DNA from: an uncultured Cellvibrio sp.
GTDB taxonomy: Bacteria; Pseudomonadota; Gammaproteobacteria; Pseudomonadales; Cellvibrionaceae
Reading direction: 5' to 3'
DNA length: 17,330 nucleotides
Assembly: GCA_946481095.1 (NCBI GenBank)
Contig: CAMLML010000086.1
Span: forward strand, 1 to 17,330
Shown: in pieces, positions 1 through 8,374 of the stretch
Position numbering within the stretch: the first letter of the stretch is position 1
Layout: each line of letters starts with the position of its first letter
The notes under the pieces: model-generated
What the model saw: only the letters and a program-made list of their open reading frames with translations
Databases searched by the model: none
What the model was told of the DNA's origin: nothing
Translations under genes and position numbers: made by a program

Positions 1-2
1 GT

Positions 3-3000
3 TTGGTTTGGAGCGATTTAAGCATTGAAAAAATCAACATCACTTTTCAACAACAGGACAATGGTTTTTGGAAAATTCCTGGACTGAAATCGCTGGATGC
101 CGCAGTTGAAACCAACAAAGCTGGCAACGCAACGCTGGACCCGCTAATTGACATGTTACTGCTGTCGCATCATATGGCGATTAAACAAAGTCATTTGCAA
201 TTTCAATTTTTTAACGGTCAAAAATTAAATCTCAGAGCACCCAATTTACTGTTGGAAAATAACGGAGACTTCCATCGTTTGGCATTGCAAGTTGATTTGG
301 ATGAAAAACCCCGCAGTTTATATTTATTACTTGAAGCCACAGGTGATCCGCGTGATCAGGACAATCTGAAGGCCAGTGGTTATTTGGAATTAAATCAATT
401 TCCAACCAGTGAACCTGTGCAAGCTGCAACCACTTTTCTGCTCAGCGGGCAGAAAAGTTATTTGACCAGTGAAGGGGAAGTGTCTGCAAAAATATGGATG
501 AATAATCATACTGATGAAAAAAGATTTAACCTGATTGGTAAATTAAATTTACAGCGCTTGTTGGTTGAATTGAGTGAGCGTCATGTGGCATTGGATAAGT
601 TTTCTACAGATTTGAGCGGCTATTGGCAAGCGGATGGTAAATGGCAAATTGGTTTGCAATCAATCAATGCGCATTTGCAATCAGAAAATATACAAGGTAT
701 GAATTGGATTGCCAGCTCCAACGGTTTTAATCAGTCGGTGGATTTACGTCTTGATCAGATGGATTTGGAAAAGATGCATCAACTTCTGGAAAATACGGGT
801 GCTCTTGGTAATCAGCGTTTGCATCAGGTGATGCAGACTTTGCAACCGCGAGGCAAACTCACCAATGTACAAATTTCTTTTCCCTACCGGAATGCTAAAG
901 ATTGGCAGCTGGCCGCTAATGCCAATCAACTTGCTGTCTCACCCTGGCAGGGTGCTCCCGGGCTTACAGGAGTAGATGGTTATTTGCAGTTGGATGCCAA
1001 AGGTGGTTTTGTTTCTATTGATAGCCGAAATGGTTTTTCAATGTTCTATGCCAATGTTTATGCAGAACCCATGACATATGATCGAATGTCAGGGCAGGTT
1101 GCCTGGCGACTGGAAAAAGAAAACAATAAAATTTATGTGAATAGCGGTGCGTTGAATTTTTATGACGGTGAGGAAACTACATCCGGTTATATGTGGTTAT
1201 CCATGCCCTGGTATAAAAATACAGATAATGTCGATTTATTTTTGCAGATAGGATCGCAAAAATTAAATGTCAGTCGTTATAAAAAATATATTCCGAAAAC
1301 TATTTCGCCAAAACTGCGAGAGTGGTTGGAAAATAGCGTGGGCGAAAAAAATTCCGGAATTGCCCAAAATATTGGATTCGTTTATCGCGCAACCTTAAAT
1401 AATAAGGACATTCATGCCCGGTCATATCAATTGAGCATGGATCTGCAAGATACCGAGTTACTTTATCATCCGGAATGGCCGCAATTAAGGAAAATGTCAG
1501 GACATCTTAAAATTGATAATGCCGATGTGATTGCGAATGTTAATCAGGCGCAGATTTACAATACCCAGGTGCGGGGCGCCAAAGTTGAATTGCATCCCAG
1601 GCAGAATAATGCGGGATCTTTATTGTCTGTTAATGCAAATTTACAAGGAGCCGCCAGTGATGGATTGCGTGTTTTACGAGAAGGTGCTTTGCGTCGTTAT
1701 ATTGGTAATAGTATGGATAGTTGGTTTATGTATGGGGATATACAAACCAGTCTGGATTTACGGGTGCCCCTGGCTACGCGGGATCCCGCACAAGATGCGT
1801 ATCAACAAGTCGATATTGATATTCAATCGCCGGAATTTGAAATTCAAAATCTGAATTTAAAAATGAAGGATCTCAGTGGTCGCGTGAGTTATAACAATAA
1901 GACCGGTTTATTAAGTGAAAATTTACAAGCTACACTTTTTAATCAAAAAGTGGTTGCGCAATTGCATTCAATTAATCAGGGTTCAAAACGTAATACCCGT
2001 GTGGATGTGTCAGGCAAAGTGAATGTGGATGATATTGCCAGCTGGACTCGACGTCCAGAAACTTTATTTCTGAAGGGTTTGTTACCTTATCAACTATCGG
2101 TTGAATTGAGGCACAATAATAAAACCATGGAAGAGAATGTAAATGAAGCGAGTGTATTACAGTCGTCATCCCAATTTGTTGAACAGGCTTTTGCTGAAAT
2201 AAAATTGGTGAGCAATCTGGAAGGCATTGAAATTGATTTGCCAAAACCTTACGGTAAAAAAGCAAAATCAAAACGAACTTTTGGTTTTCAAATGTGGCTG
2301 CAGCCTGAGTACTCGCAAATTCAGGCAAGTTATGATGGTAAAGTTGATAGTTTATTTCGCATGCAGCGAGGACAAAATGGCCGCTTGTTAAACGCTAATA
2401 TAGCTTTATCACAGGAAGCCAAATTTGCGTCCGATGACGGCATTCATTTATCAGAATTTTTAGTTTCCGGGTTTATGTCCGGTTTTGATCTTGATGCCTG
2501 GAAAAAAACCAAACTTCAATATGATGAATACCGTCAGAAATTATCACCGACAATATCGGATGCTGAAGAAAGTATCGAAAACAGTCCTGAAAAAATTGCA
2601 GGTTTGCCTTTCAGGGCTGAATTGGTGTTGGGTAATTATGAATTGGCGTCCAATAAATTTGAACATCTGGCTGTAAATGCGAAGCGAAATTCGGAAGGTT
2701 GGGTGTTGGATTTGGAAAATCCCAAAATCAACGGTGAATTATTGGTGCCGCATTTAGCTGAAGTTCCGCTCAGGGTAAAACTCAAACAACTTTATATTCA
2801 AACGCAGAATGTACAAACTCAGGGTGCAGATAATGCAGCGGAGTCACAAAGGCCGGCAGACTTTGTTGATCCCCGAAAATTACCTTTGGCCAATATTGAT
2901 ATAAAAGAGTTATTCATTGACAGTGAACCCTGGGGAAAAATCGCGTTCGATATCAAACCTGAATATCAGGGAGTACTGATCGACAATATTCAAGGTAATA

Positions 3001-3836
3001 TTCGCGGATTGTCTTTGCATAGTCATGATGTAAAAGATCAAGGCGCACAATTATTCTGGCAGTCCAATGAATCTGGTTACCAAAGTCGGTTTGTTGGCAA
3101 ACTCACAGCCGACAATATGGGAACAGTATTAAAAAACTGGAAGAAACCGGAGATGGTTGATAGTGAATCGGCAGTGTTTGTGGTTGATGTCAATTGGCTG
3201 GCCGCACCTCAGGATTTCCATCTGGTTGGTATAGAAGGAACTATCGATCTCAAATTAACCGAGGGACGATTTCATCGTGAAGCAACAGCAGGTGATGGTT
3301 TATTGCGGTTGATGTCAATTTTAAACTTTGACTCCCTGGCCCGTCGATTGCGTTTGGACTTCACAGATTTATATAAAACAGGTTTGGCATACGATCAAAT
3401 TTCTGGCAAAGTCAGATTCGAACGCGGCAAGATGAATTTTATTGATCCATTAATTGTGCGAAGCCCTTCAAGTGACTTGCAATTGGCCGGGTCTTTTAAT
3501 CTTCGCGAAGAAACAGTGAATGCGCGCATTGTCGCCAATTTGCCTGTTGCCGGAAATCTGACTTTTTACGCAGCATTGGCAACAGGCTTGCCTGCAGCGG
3601 CAGGTGTTTATCTGGTGAGTAAAATTTTTAAGAAGCAAGTCAGTCAGGTGGCCAGTATTAGTTACACTATGTCGGGTTCCTGGGAAAAACCAAAATTGCG
3701 TTTTGATCGTTTGTTTGAAAGTGAAGACAGTTTGCGTGAAAGTGTTAAAGAAAAAAACAATGATCAAGAGCAGGAAAAATCTACGCCAACAGGCACGTTG
3801 GAATCAAAACCCGATTTACAATCTCAACCAAAATGA
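3..3836 (+). CDS. yhdP: YhdP-family AsmA/TamB-like envelope protein (5' end outside window)
   Basis: Very large protein, 1277 codons visible. The frame is open from the first bases with no credible start, so the N-terminus, including the expected membrane anchor, lies upstream. The body is a long, low-complexity beta-rich repeat typical of AsmA-like/DUF3971 proteins. The last ~200 residues (roughly 1065-1240) match the conserved YhdP C-terminal module: a 'GTIDLKLTEGRF' stretch, then 'GDGLLRLMSILNFDSLARRL', a 'SGKVRFERGKMNF' strand and a hydrophobic 'AALATGLPAAAGVYLVSKIF' segment. A charged Q/E/K-rich tail follows. In E. coli YhdP (about 1266 aa) is anchored in the inner membrane, spans the periplasm and works with TamB and YdbH in phospholipid supply to the outer membrane; that role is transferred from the family. 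The next gene starts 15 bp downstream on the same strand, suggesting co-transcription. Family assignment is firm; the true start cannot be seen. Confidence 0.9.
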   Translation: MVWSDLSIEKINITFQQQDNGFWKIPGLKSLDAAVETNKAGNATLDPLIDMLLLSHHMAIKQSHLQFQFFNGQKLNLRAPNLLLENNGDFHRLALQVDLDEKPRSLYLLLEATGDPRDQDNLKASGYLELNQFPTSEPVQAATTFLLSGQKSYLTSEGEVSAKIWMNNHTDEKRFNLIGKLNLQRLLVELSERHVALDKFSTDLSGYWQADGKWQIGLQSINAHLQSENIQGMNWIASSNGFNQSVDLRLDQMDLEKMHQLLENTGALGNQRLHQVMQTLQPRGKLTNVQISFPYRNAKDWQLAANANQLAVSPWQGAPGLTGVDGYLQLDAKGGFVSIDSRNGFSMFYANVYAEPMTYDRMSGQVAWRLEKENNKIYVNSGALNFYDGEETTSGYMWLSMPWYKNTDNVDLFLQIGSQKLNVSRYKKYIPKTISPKLREWLENSVGEKNSGIAQNIGFVYRATLNNKDIHARSYQLSMDLQDTELLYHPEWPQLRKMSGHLKIDNADVIANVNQAQIYNTQVRGAKVELHPRQNNAGSLLSVNANLQGAASDGLRVLREGALRRYIGNSMDSWFMYGDIQTSLDLRVPLATRDPAQDAYQQVDIDIQSPEFEIQNLNLKMKDLSGRVSYNNKTGLLSENLQATLFNQKVVAQLHSINQGSKRNTRVDVSGKVNVDDIASWTRRPETLFLKGLLPYQLSVELRHNNKTMEENVNEASVLQSSSQFVEQAFAEIKLVSNLEGIEIDLPKPYGKKAKSKRTFGFQMWLQPEYSQIQASYDGKVDSLFRMQRGQNGRLLNANIALSQEAKFASDDGIHLSEFLVSGFMSGFDLDAWKKTKLQYDEYRQKLSPTISDAEESIENSPEKIAGLPFRAELVLGNYELASNKFEHLAVNAKRNSEGWVLDLENPKINGELLVPHLAEVPLRVKLKQLYIQTQNVQTQGADNAAESQRPADFVDPRKLPLANIDIKELFIDSEPWGKIAFDIKPEYQGVLIDNIQGNIRGLSLHSHDVKDQGAQLFWQSNESGYQSRFVGKLTADNMGTVLKNWKKPEMVDSESAVFVVDVNWLAAPQDFHLVGIEGTIDLKLTEGRFHREATAGDGLLRLMSILNFDSLARRLRLDFTDLYKTGLAYDQISGKVRFERGKMNFIDPLIVRSPSSDLQLAGSFNLREETVNARIVANLPVAGNLTFYAALATGLPAAAGVYLVSKIFKKQVSQVASISYTMSGSWEKPKLRFDRLFESEDSLRESVKEKNNDQEQEKSTPTGTLESKPDLQSQPK

Positions 3837-3851
3837 TTCAGGAGTCTCGTT

Positions 3852-4688
3852 ATGAATGATCACTACAGACCAAAACGTTTTTCAGGTAGTTTAATAATTT
3901 GGATAGTGTTGGCTCTTGCACTCATAGCCCTGGCTTATTTTTTATTCAAACCTGACACCAGTATTCCAGAACCCAAAGTAGTCAAACCGGTTCAGCCCCT
4001 GATAAAAGAAGAGCCCAAAACAGTAGAAACGCCTTTGGTCGAATTTGAAGCACCACAAGCCGTCACAGAAGTTGAACCTCTACCTGAATTGAATAGCAGT
4101 CACGAAACTTTATTGAATAATTTAAAATCACTGGGATCAGAAAATCTGTTAAGCCTGTTGGTGTCACAAGAATTAATTCGTAAGTTTGTGTTGGCTGTTA
4201 ATGGTATTCAGGAAGGAAAAGTGGTTTATGAATATCGTCCTGTTGTGTCGCCTGCGCCGCCTTTTATTGTTGAGTCATTTAATGTAGTGGTTGATGGCAT
4301 AGAGGTTACCCAGGAACGTGTTTCCAATAAAAACTTTGCGCGTTATCAACCTTATGTGCATGCACTGGCTTTGTTGGATACAGATGCTACGGTGAATTTG
4401 TACAAGCGTTATTACCCACTGCTGGAAGAAGCATTTCGCGAGTTGGGATTGAAGAAAAAGAATTTCCATTCGGTATTGATTGGCGCTATTGATAATCTTT
4501 TGGCGGCTCCGGACGTACAGGGAGATTTGTTATTGTTGCGTCCAAAAGTGTTTTATCAATATGCTGACCCTGCATTGGAAAAATTACCGCAAACCCATAA
4601 ATTGATGTTGCGTATGGGGCCGGAAAATGCACGTGCTGTTAAAGCCAGTTTGCGTCAGTTGCGTGCAAAATTAATTAATGCGAATTGA
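3852..4688 (+). CDS. DUF3014 domain membrane-anchored protein
   Basis: 278 aa. A GGAG Shine-Dalgarno (3841-3844) sits 7 nt before the ATG, so the start is well supported. A short basic N-terminus is followed by one transmembrane segment (about residues 12-32, 'LIIWIVLALALIALAYFLF'). A Pro/Glu/Lys-rich linker (about 35-80) comes next, then a soluble C-terminal domain (about 85-275) containing 'LLSLLVSQELIRKFV' and 'RPVVSPAPPF'. This layout matches DUF3014 proteins, whose function is unknown. The single N-terminal anchor predicts that the domain lies in the periplasm. It follows yhdP by 15 bp, so an envelope role in the same operon is plausible but inferred. The stop is followed almost at once by a T-run and a paired palindromic repeat that may end transcription. 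Confidence 0.82.
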   Translation: MNDHYRPKRFSGSLIIWIVLALALIALAYFLFKPDTSIPEPKVVKPVQPLIKEEPKTVETPLVEFEAPQAVTEVEPLPELNSSHETLLNNLKSLGSENLLSLLVSQELIRKFVLAVNGIQEGKVVYEYRPVVSPAPPFIVESFNVVVDGIEVTQERVSNKNFARYQPYVHALALLDTDATVNLYKRYYPLLEEAFRELGLKKKNFHSVLIGAIDNLLAAPDVQGDLLLLRPKVFYQYADPALEKLPQTHKLMLRMGPENARAVKASLRQLRAKLINAN

Positions 4689-4696
4689 TTTTTTTT

Positions 4697-4808
4697 CCCT
4701 CACCCTAGCCCTCTCCCGGAGGGAGAGGGGATAACTCCCTGTTAATCTATGTAATCTGTTAAATGTGATTGCTAAATTCCCTCTCCCTCCGGGAGAGGGC
4801 CAGGAGGG
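4697..4808. repeat. Inverted pair of family-A GC-rich palindromes (BIME-like)
   Basis: Two copies of one palindromic unit in opposite orientation. The left copy (4697-4730) begins CCCTCACCCTAGCCC and contains the hairpin CTCTCCC-GGA-GGGAGAG. The right copy (4779-4808) has CCCTCTCCC-TCC-GGGAGAGGG and continues into CCAGGAGGGA, the reverse complement of the left unit's outer part. Two further copies lie at 8175-8210 and 8314-8348. The pair sits between two convergent genes, where the hairpins could act as a bidirectional terminator. The right copy overlaps the 3' end of the DUF2238 gene. Confidence 0.85.
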
Positions 4809-5416
4809 AAATTTTGAATTTGCTTATCTTGAATCCTCGAAAATAAAACCAACGCAAACACTGCACCAATCAACGCTAAAAACATATCGGATTGTGAATC
4901 CCATTCATCACCTTGTGTACCTAAAAACTCTTCGGCACCCTGTCCCATTGATAAAGCCGCTGCCCATTCCAGTAATTCATAAATTGCGCTTATTGCCAAT
5001 ACAATACAAACAACAATAAACATCAACATTTTTCCTTTTTGTAGAATCTGGTTACGCAATAAAATCTCCCGTGCAATTAATGCTGGCGCAAAACCTTGAA
5101 AAAAATGTCCCAGTTTGTCGTAAGGGTTTCGTGCCAACTCAAACCAGTCTTGTACGGCAAATCCGATTGGTACTCGCGCATAAGTGTAAGTGCCGCCCAC
5201 AATTAAAATTAATGCGTGTAAAAAAATACACCAATAAACCAGATGCGAAAATTGAAATCGATAATAGGTAAACCAGAGTAATGGTGCTGCAATTAATACT
5301 GGCGCTACTTCCATAATCCAGGTAGGACGATCATAAGGTTTGATGCCGGAAACAATCAGGGTGATCATGGTGAGTATCAACATGAGTAGATGACGTCGGT
5401 GCAGAGATAATTTCAT
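4772..5416 (-). CDS. YjdF/DUF2238 family inner-membrane protein
   Basis: 214 aa, close to E. coli YjdF (about 209 aa). TTGGAG lies just upstream of the ATG at 5416, a good ribosome site. Several hydrophobic segments are visible (about residues 10-25, 38-50, 58-75, 128-150 and 180-195), so this is a polytopic membrane protein. Two conserved family stretches are clear: 'YDKLGHFFQGFAPALIARE' in the middle and 'GTQGDEWDSQSDMFLALIGA' near the end. Function in the family is unknown. The last dozen residues ('PPGPLPEGEGI' and its approach) are translated from a family-A palindromic repeat, which also supplies the stop. The native C-terminus has therefore been replaced or extended by a mobile repeat. 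It lies downstream of metE on the same strand, separated by another repeat pair, so it is probably a separate transcription unit. Confidence 0.85.
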   Translation of the reverse strand: MKLSLHRRHLLMLILTMITLIVSGIKPYDRPTWIMEVAPVLIAAPLLWFTYYRFQFSHLVYWCIFLHALILIVGGTYTYARVPIGFAVQDWFELARNPYDKLGHFFQGFAPALIAREILLRNQILQKGKMLMFIVVCIVLAISAIYELLEWAAALSMGQGAEEFLGTQGDEWDSQSDMFLALIGAVFALVLFSRIQDKQIQNFPPGPLPEGEGI

Positions 5417-5489
5417 TTTGTCTCCAATTATTATGCGAGTTTATTCGTTGGTAATTGTGACATATTAGGCCGGATGTTGTGGAAAACAA

Positions 5490-5594
5490 ACCCCCTCCTA
5501 ACCTCCCCCTTCGTAAGGGGGAGGGACTTTACTCCCTACTTTTGCGAAGTGAAATCTGTCCCCTCCCCTTATGAAGGGGAGGGTTAGGGTGGGG
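5490..5594. repeat. Inverted pair of family-B palindromes
   Basis: Left copy 5490-5526 (CCCCCTCCTAACC, then CTCCCCCTT-CGT-AAGGGGGAG). The right copy 5559-5594 is its approximate reverse complement (CTCCCCTT-ATG-AAGGGGAG, then GGTTAGGGTGGGG). They lie in the 201-bp gap between metE and the DUF2238 gene, both on the minus strand, just beyond the metE stop, so the right-hand hairpin could serve as a metE terminator or 3' stabiliser. Diverged copies of the same family occur at 8216-8248 and 8280-8309, again as an inverted pair. Confidence 0.8.
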
Positions 5595-5617
5595 TTTATT
5601 TTTATTCAAACAAAAAA

Positions 5618-8035
5618 TCAATTTTCCAAAATCAATTCCGATCCAGCTTGATGTGTTTGATATTCAGCGCGCAAAACTTTCGCTGCTTCCACCATGCGAA
5701 TCAACGCTGCTTCGGTTTCCGGCCAGCGACGTGTTTTTAATCCGCAATCCGGATTAACCCACAAACGTTCAACTGGAATTTCACGTGCAGCACGCTTGAT
5801 CAAATTCACCATCTGATTGGTTTCAGGAACATTGGGTGAATGAATATCATAAACGCCAGGGCCAATATCATTCGGATAATGAAAATCTTCAAACGCTTGT
5901 AACAATTCGCCATCAGAACGTGAAGTTTCAATAGTGATGACATCTGCATCCAAAGCGGCAATGCTGCTGATAATGTCATTGAATTCGGAATAACACATAT
6001 GAGTATGAATTTGTGTTTCATCTTGCACGCCTGCGGCGGTTAATCCAAAGGCTTCTACCGCCCAATTCAAATAAGCTTTGCGATCTTTTTCGCGCAGTGG
6101 TAAACCTTCGCGAATAGCAGGCTCATCGATTTGAATCACTTGAATTCCTGCTGCTTCCAAATCAATCACTTCATCACGCAATGCCAATGCAATTTGCCTG
6201 GCTGTGGTTGATCGCGGTTGATCATCACGCACAAATGACCAGAACAACATAGTGATAGGGCCCGTCAACATGCCTTTTACCAACTTTTTACTTAAGGATT
6301 GTGCATAGCGTGCCCAATTAACAGTGATTGCCTGGGTACGATAAACATCACCATAAATAATCGGCGGTTTAACACAGCGTGAGCCGTAACTTTGTACCCA
6401 TCCATATTGAGTAAAACAATATCCTGCCAAATGCTCACCAAAATATTCCACCATGTCATTGCGTTCCGCTTCGCCATGAACCAAAACATCCAATCCAATC
6501 GCTTCTTGTTTTGCAATACAGTCTGCAATTTCCTGACGAATAGTATTTTCGTATTCGACCTGATTAATTTTTCCAGATTTTAAATCAGCACGGGTGCGAC
6601 GAATATCATCCGTTTGTGGAAAGGATCCAATAGTGGTTGTCGGAAATAATGGTAAATTGAAAATAGCTTGCTGCTTTTTAATTCTCTCTGCAAAAACACT
6701 TTGACGTTGGCTGTGCTCAGGTTTGACTGAGGCAATTCTATTTTTTACTTCAGCATTGTGGATCAGGCTGGAATGAGTACGGGAAGCTTTAATCTGATTG
6801 CTTGATATTAAGGCTTCTTGTGCGATTGCATCAAAAGGTCTTTCAATCAAGGTTTTTAATGTCACCACTTCCTGTACTTTTTGTTTTGCAAATGCAAACC
6901 AGCTTTTAATTTCGGTTGGTAATTTTGTTTCCAGATCCAAATCAACCGGGCTGTGCAGTAATGAACAGGAAGGGGCTACCCACAACCGGTCACCTAATCT
7001 TTCTTGTGCAGTTTTAATGCTGTTCAATGATTGTTGTAAATCATTTTTCCAGATGTTGCGTCCGTCAATTACTCCCAAAGACAACACTTTATAGGAAGAT
7101 AAACGGTCAAGCACGGCAGTCAATTGTTCCGGTGCGCGCACCAGATCAATATGCAAACCGGCAACCGGTAGATTAATTGTGGTCGTAATGTTGTCTTCCA
7201 ATCCGCCAAAATAAGTGGCCAATAAAATAGAAAGATTTTTGTGCTGTAAGCGGTGATAGGTTTTTTCAAACGCATTTTTCCATTCCCCTGGTAAATCCAA
7301 TACCAGAATCGGTTCATCGATTTGAATCCATTTTGCACCTGTGTCGGCTAATGCTTGCAATAATTCCTGATAGGCTGCAGTTAAATTATCGAGCAAATCC
7401 AAACGATCAAATTCAACACCTTTCACTTTACCCAACCACAAATAACTCAGTGGGCCTAAAATAACGGGCTTCACTTGATAACCCAGCGCAATCGCTTCAG
7501 TGGTTTCTTCAATAATTTGTCGCCAGCTCAATGCAAATTCCTGATCGCGATGAAATTCAGGAACCAGATAGTGATAGTTGGTATCAAACCATTTGGTCAT
7601 ATCCGATGCACTGGTGGCATTGCCCGTGGGTGCACGACCGCGTGCAACGCGAAACAAAGTATCCAGATCAATATCGCGACAAGCTTGATGTGAAAATTCA
7701 TTCACGGCAATTTCGTGATTCGGGCAGCAGTTAGAATCAGCTTCATGGTGATGGTCATGCGGTTTGGCATTTTTACGATGCCGCGCAGGAATATTGCCCA
7801 AAGTTGCAGACAGAGTCAGCACTTGGTCATACCAGGCAAAATCGCCCGTCGGAATCAAATCCAGTCCCGCATCTGCCTGTAATTGCCAATGACGGCGGCG
7901 TAATTCCTGACCAACTTTCTTTAGTTCGGTCTGATCTATATCACCACGCCAATAGGCTTCCTGTGCTTTTTTCAGTTCTCTATCCGCGCCAATTCGCGGA
8001 AAACCCAGGTTGTGGGCAATGATTTTGCTACTCAT
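5618..8035 (-). CDS. metE: Cobalamin-independent methionine synthase MetE
   Basis: 5-Methyltetrahydropteroyltriglutamate-homocysteine methyltransferase, the last step of methionine synthesis, acting in the cytosol without B12. 805 aa against about 753 in E. coli. The N-terminal barrel begins '[20 protein letters not shown]'. The catalytic C-terminal barrel contains '[12 protein letters not shown]' and '[16 protein letters not shown]'. The four zinc/homocysteine-site residues known from E. coli are present: His679 and Cys681 ('THMCYSEF'), Glu703 ('[10 protein letters not shown]') and Cys764 ('NPDCGLKTR'). The extra length is mainly an insertion of about 30 residues (about 88-121) rich in His and Cys, plus a tail about 14 residues longer than usual. 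The start is set by AGAAGGA about 8 nt upstream of the ATG and by the family N-terminus. It is divergent from metR, the usual arrangement for MetR-activated, homocysteine-responsive expression. No cobalamin riboswitch is seen in the leader. Confidence 0.97.
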   Translation of the reverse strand: MSSKIIAHNLGFPRIGADRELKKAQEAYWRGDIDQTELKKVGQELRRRHWQLQADAGLDLIPTGDFAWYDQVLTLSATLGNIPARHRKNAKPHDHHHEADSNCCPNHEIAVNEFSHQACRDIDLDTLFRVARGRAPTGNATSASDMTKWFDTNYHYLVPEFHRDQEFALSWRQIIEETTEAIALGYQVKPVILGPLSYLWLGKVKGVEFDRLDLLDNLTAAYQELLQALADTGAKWIQIDEPILVLDLPGEWKNAFEKTYHRLQHKNLSILLATYFGGLEDNITTTINLPVAGLHIDLVRAPEQLTAVLDRLSSYKVLSLGVIDGRNIWKNDLQQSLNSIKTAQERLGDRLWVAPSCSLLHSPVDLDLETKLPTEIKSWFAFAKQKVQEVVTLKTLIERPFDAIAQEALISSNQIKASRTHSSLIHNAEVKNRIASVKPEHSQRQSVFAERIKKQQAIFNLPLFPTTTIGSFPQTDDIRRTRADLKSGKINQVEYENTIRQEIADCIAKQEAIGLDVLVHGEAERNDMVEYFGEHLAGYCFTQYGWVQSYGSRCVKPPIIYGDVYRTQAITVNWARYAQSLSKKLVKGMLTGPITMLFWSFVRDDQPRSTTARQIALALRDEVIDLEAAGIQVIQIDEPAIREGLPLREKDRKAYLNWAVEAFGLTAAGVQDETQIHTHMCYSEFNDIISSIAALDADVITIETSRSDGELLQAFEDFHYPNDIGPGVYDIHSPNVPETNQMVNLIKRAAREIPVERLWVNPDCGLKTRRWPETEAALIRMVEAAKVLRAEYQTHQAGSELILEN

Positions 8036-8108
8036 AAGGGGATTCCTTCTTCAGTTTCAGGGAATAAATTCATCCTGAGCATTTTGCAAAAATGGCATTA
8101 CATGAATC

Positions 8109-8128
8109 AAACTGATTATTTTCAGTTT
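8109..8128. promoter_or_regulatory. Perfect dyad in the metE-metR intergenic region, candidate MetR operator
   Basis: AAACTGA-N6-TCAGTTT is a perfect 7-bp inverted repeat about 75 bp upstream of the metE start and about 247 bp upstream of metR. LysR-type regulators bind interrupted dyads between divergent genes, which is the situation here. It resembles the enterobacterial MetR consensus TGAA-N5-TTCA only in its TGA...TCA core, and the spacing is one base shorter. Assignment to MetR is inference from position and symmetry. Confidence 0.45.
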
Positions 8129-8174
8129 AAAGATGAATTAAATTTGAGTAGGATGTGGCCTCACCAGGCTTATT

Positions 8175-8348
8175 CCCTCACCCTGGCCCTCTCCCTGAGG
8201 GAGAGGGGATTAGCTCCTCCCTTTGACAAAGGGAGGCGGGGGAGGGATTTAAGATGGTCAGTTTTTATGAAGATTTTAAATCCCCCCTAACCCCTTTTCA
8301 AAGTGAGGAACTGTCCCCTCTCCCTCCGGGAGAGGGCTAGGGTGAGGG
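8175..8348. repeat. Nested palindrome cluster: family-A pair flanking a family-B pair
   Basis: Four units in the order A (8175-8210), B inverted (8216-8248), B (8280-8309), A inverted (8314-8348). The whole block can fold as one large imperfect cruciform with its own small hairpins. The outer units carry CCCTCACCCTGGCCCTCTCCC and its complement. The inner units carry CCTCCCTTT-GAC-AAAGGGAGG and a decayed partner. The cluster fills half of the 339-bp metE-metR intergenic region and ends 26 bp before the metR start. The rest of that region (8036-8174) is AT-rich and holds the dyad at 8109-8128. Confidence 0.82.
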
Positions 8349-8374
8349 CAATTCCACCAAACCAAGGCACCATC

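Noticed and set aside
4765..5271. Plus-strand open frames opposite the DUF2238 gene
   Set aside because: They are antisense to a clear membrane-protein gene, and one of them starts inside a repeat.
8051..8160. Classical enterobacterial MetR box TGAA-N5-TTCA
   Set aside because: No full match on either strand; only partial matches, so just the perfect dyad is reported as a candidate.
8036..8174. Cobalamin riboswitch upstream of metE
   Set aside because: The leader is short and AT-rich, and I see no B12-box-like conserved segment. Regulation by divergent metR explains the arrangement.
8012..8290. Plus-strand open frame of about 92 codons across the metE start and the metE-metR gap
   Set aside because: It overlaps metE antisense, runs through the palindrome cluster and has no protein-like features.
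4697..8348. CRISPR array
   Set aside because: The repeats are palindromic inverted pairs with irregular spacing, not evenly spaced direct repeats with unique spacers.
8303..8374. In-frame upstream extension of metR (24 codons)
   Set aside because: It is translated from a family-A repeat and the MetR family N-terminus starts exactly at the ATG at 8375, which has its own ribosome site.
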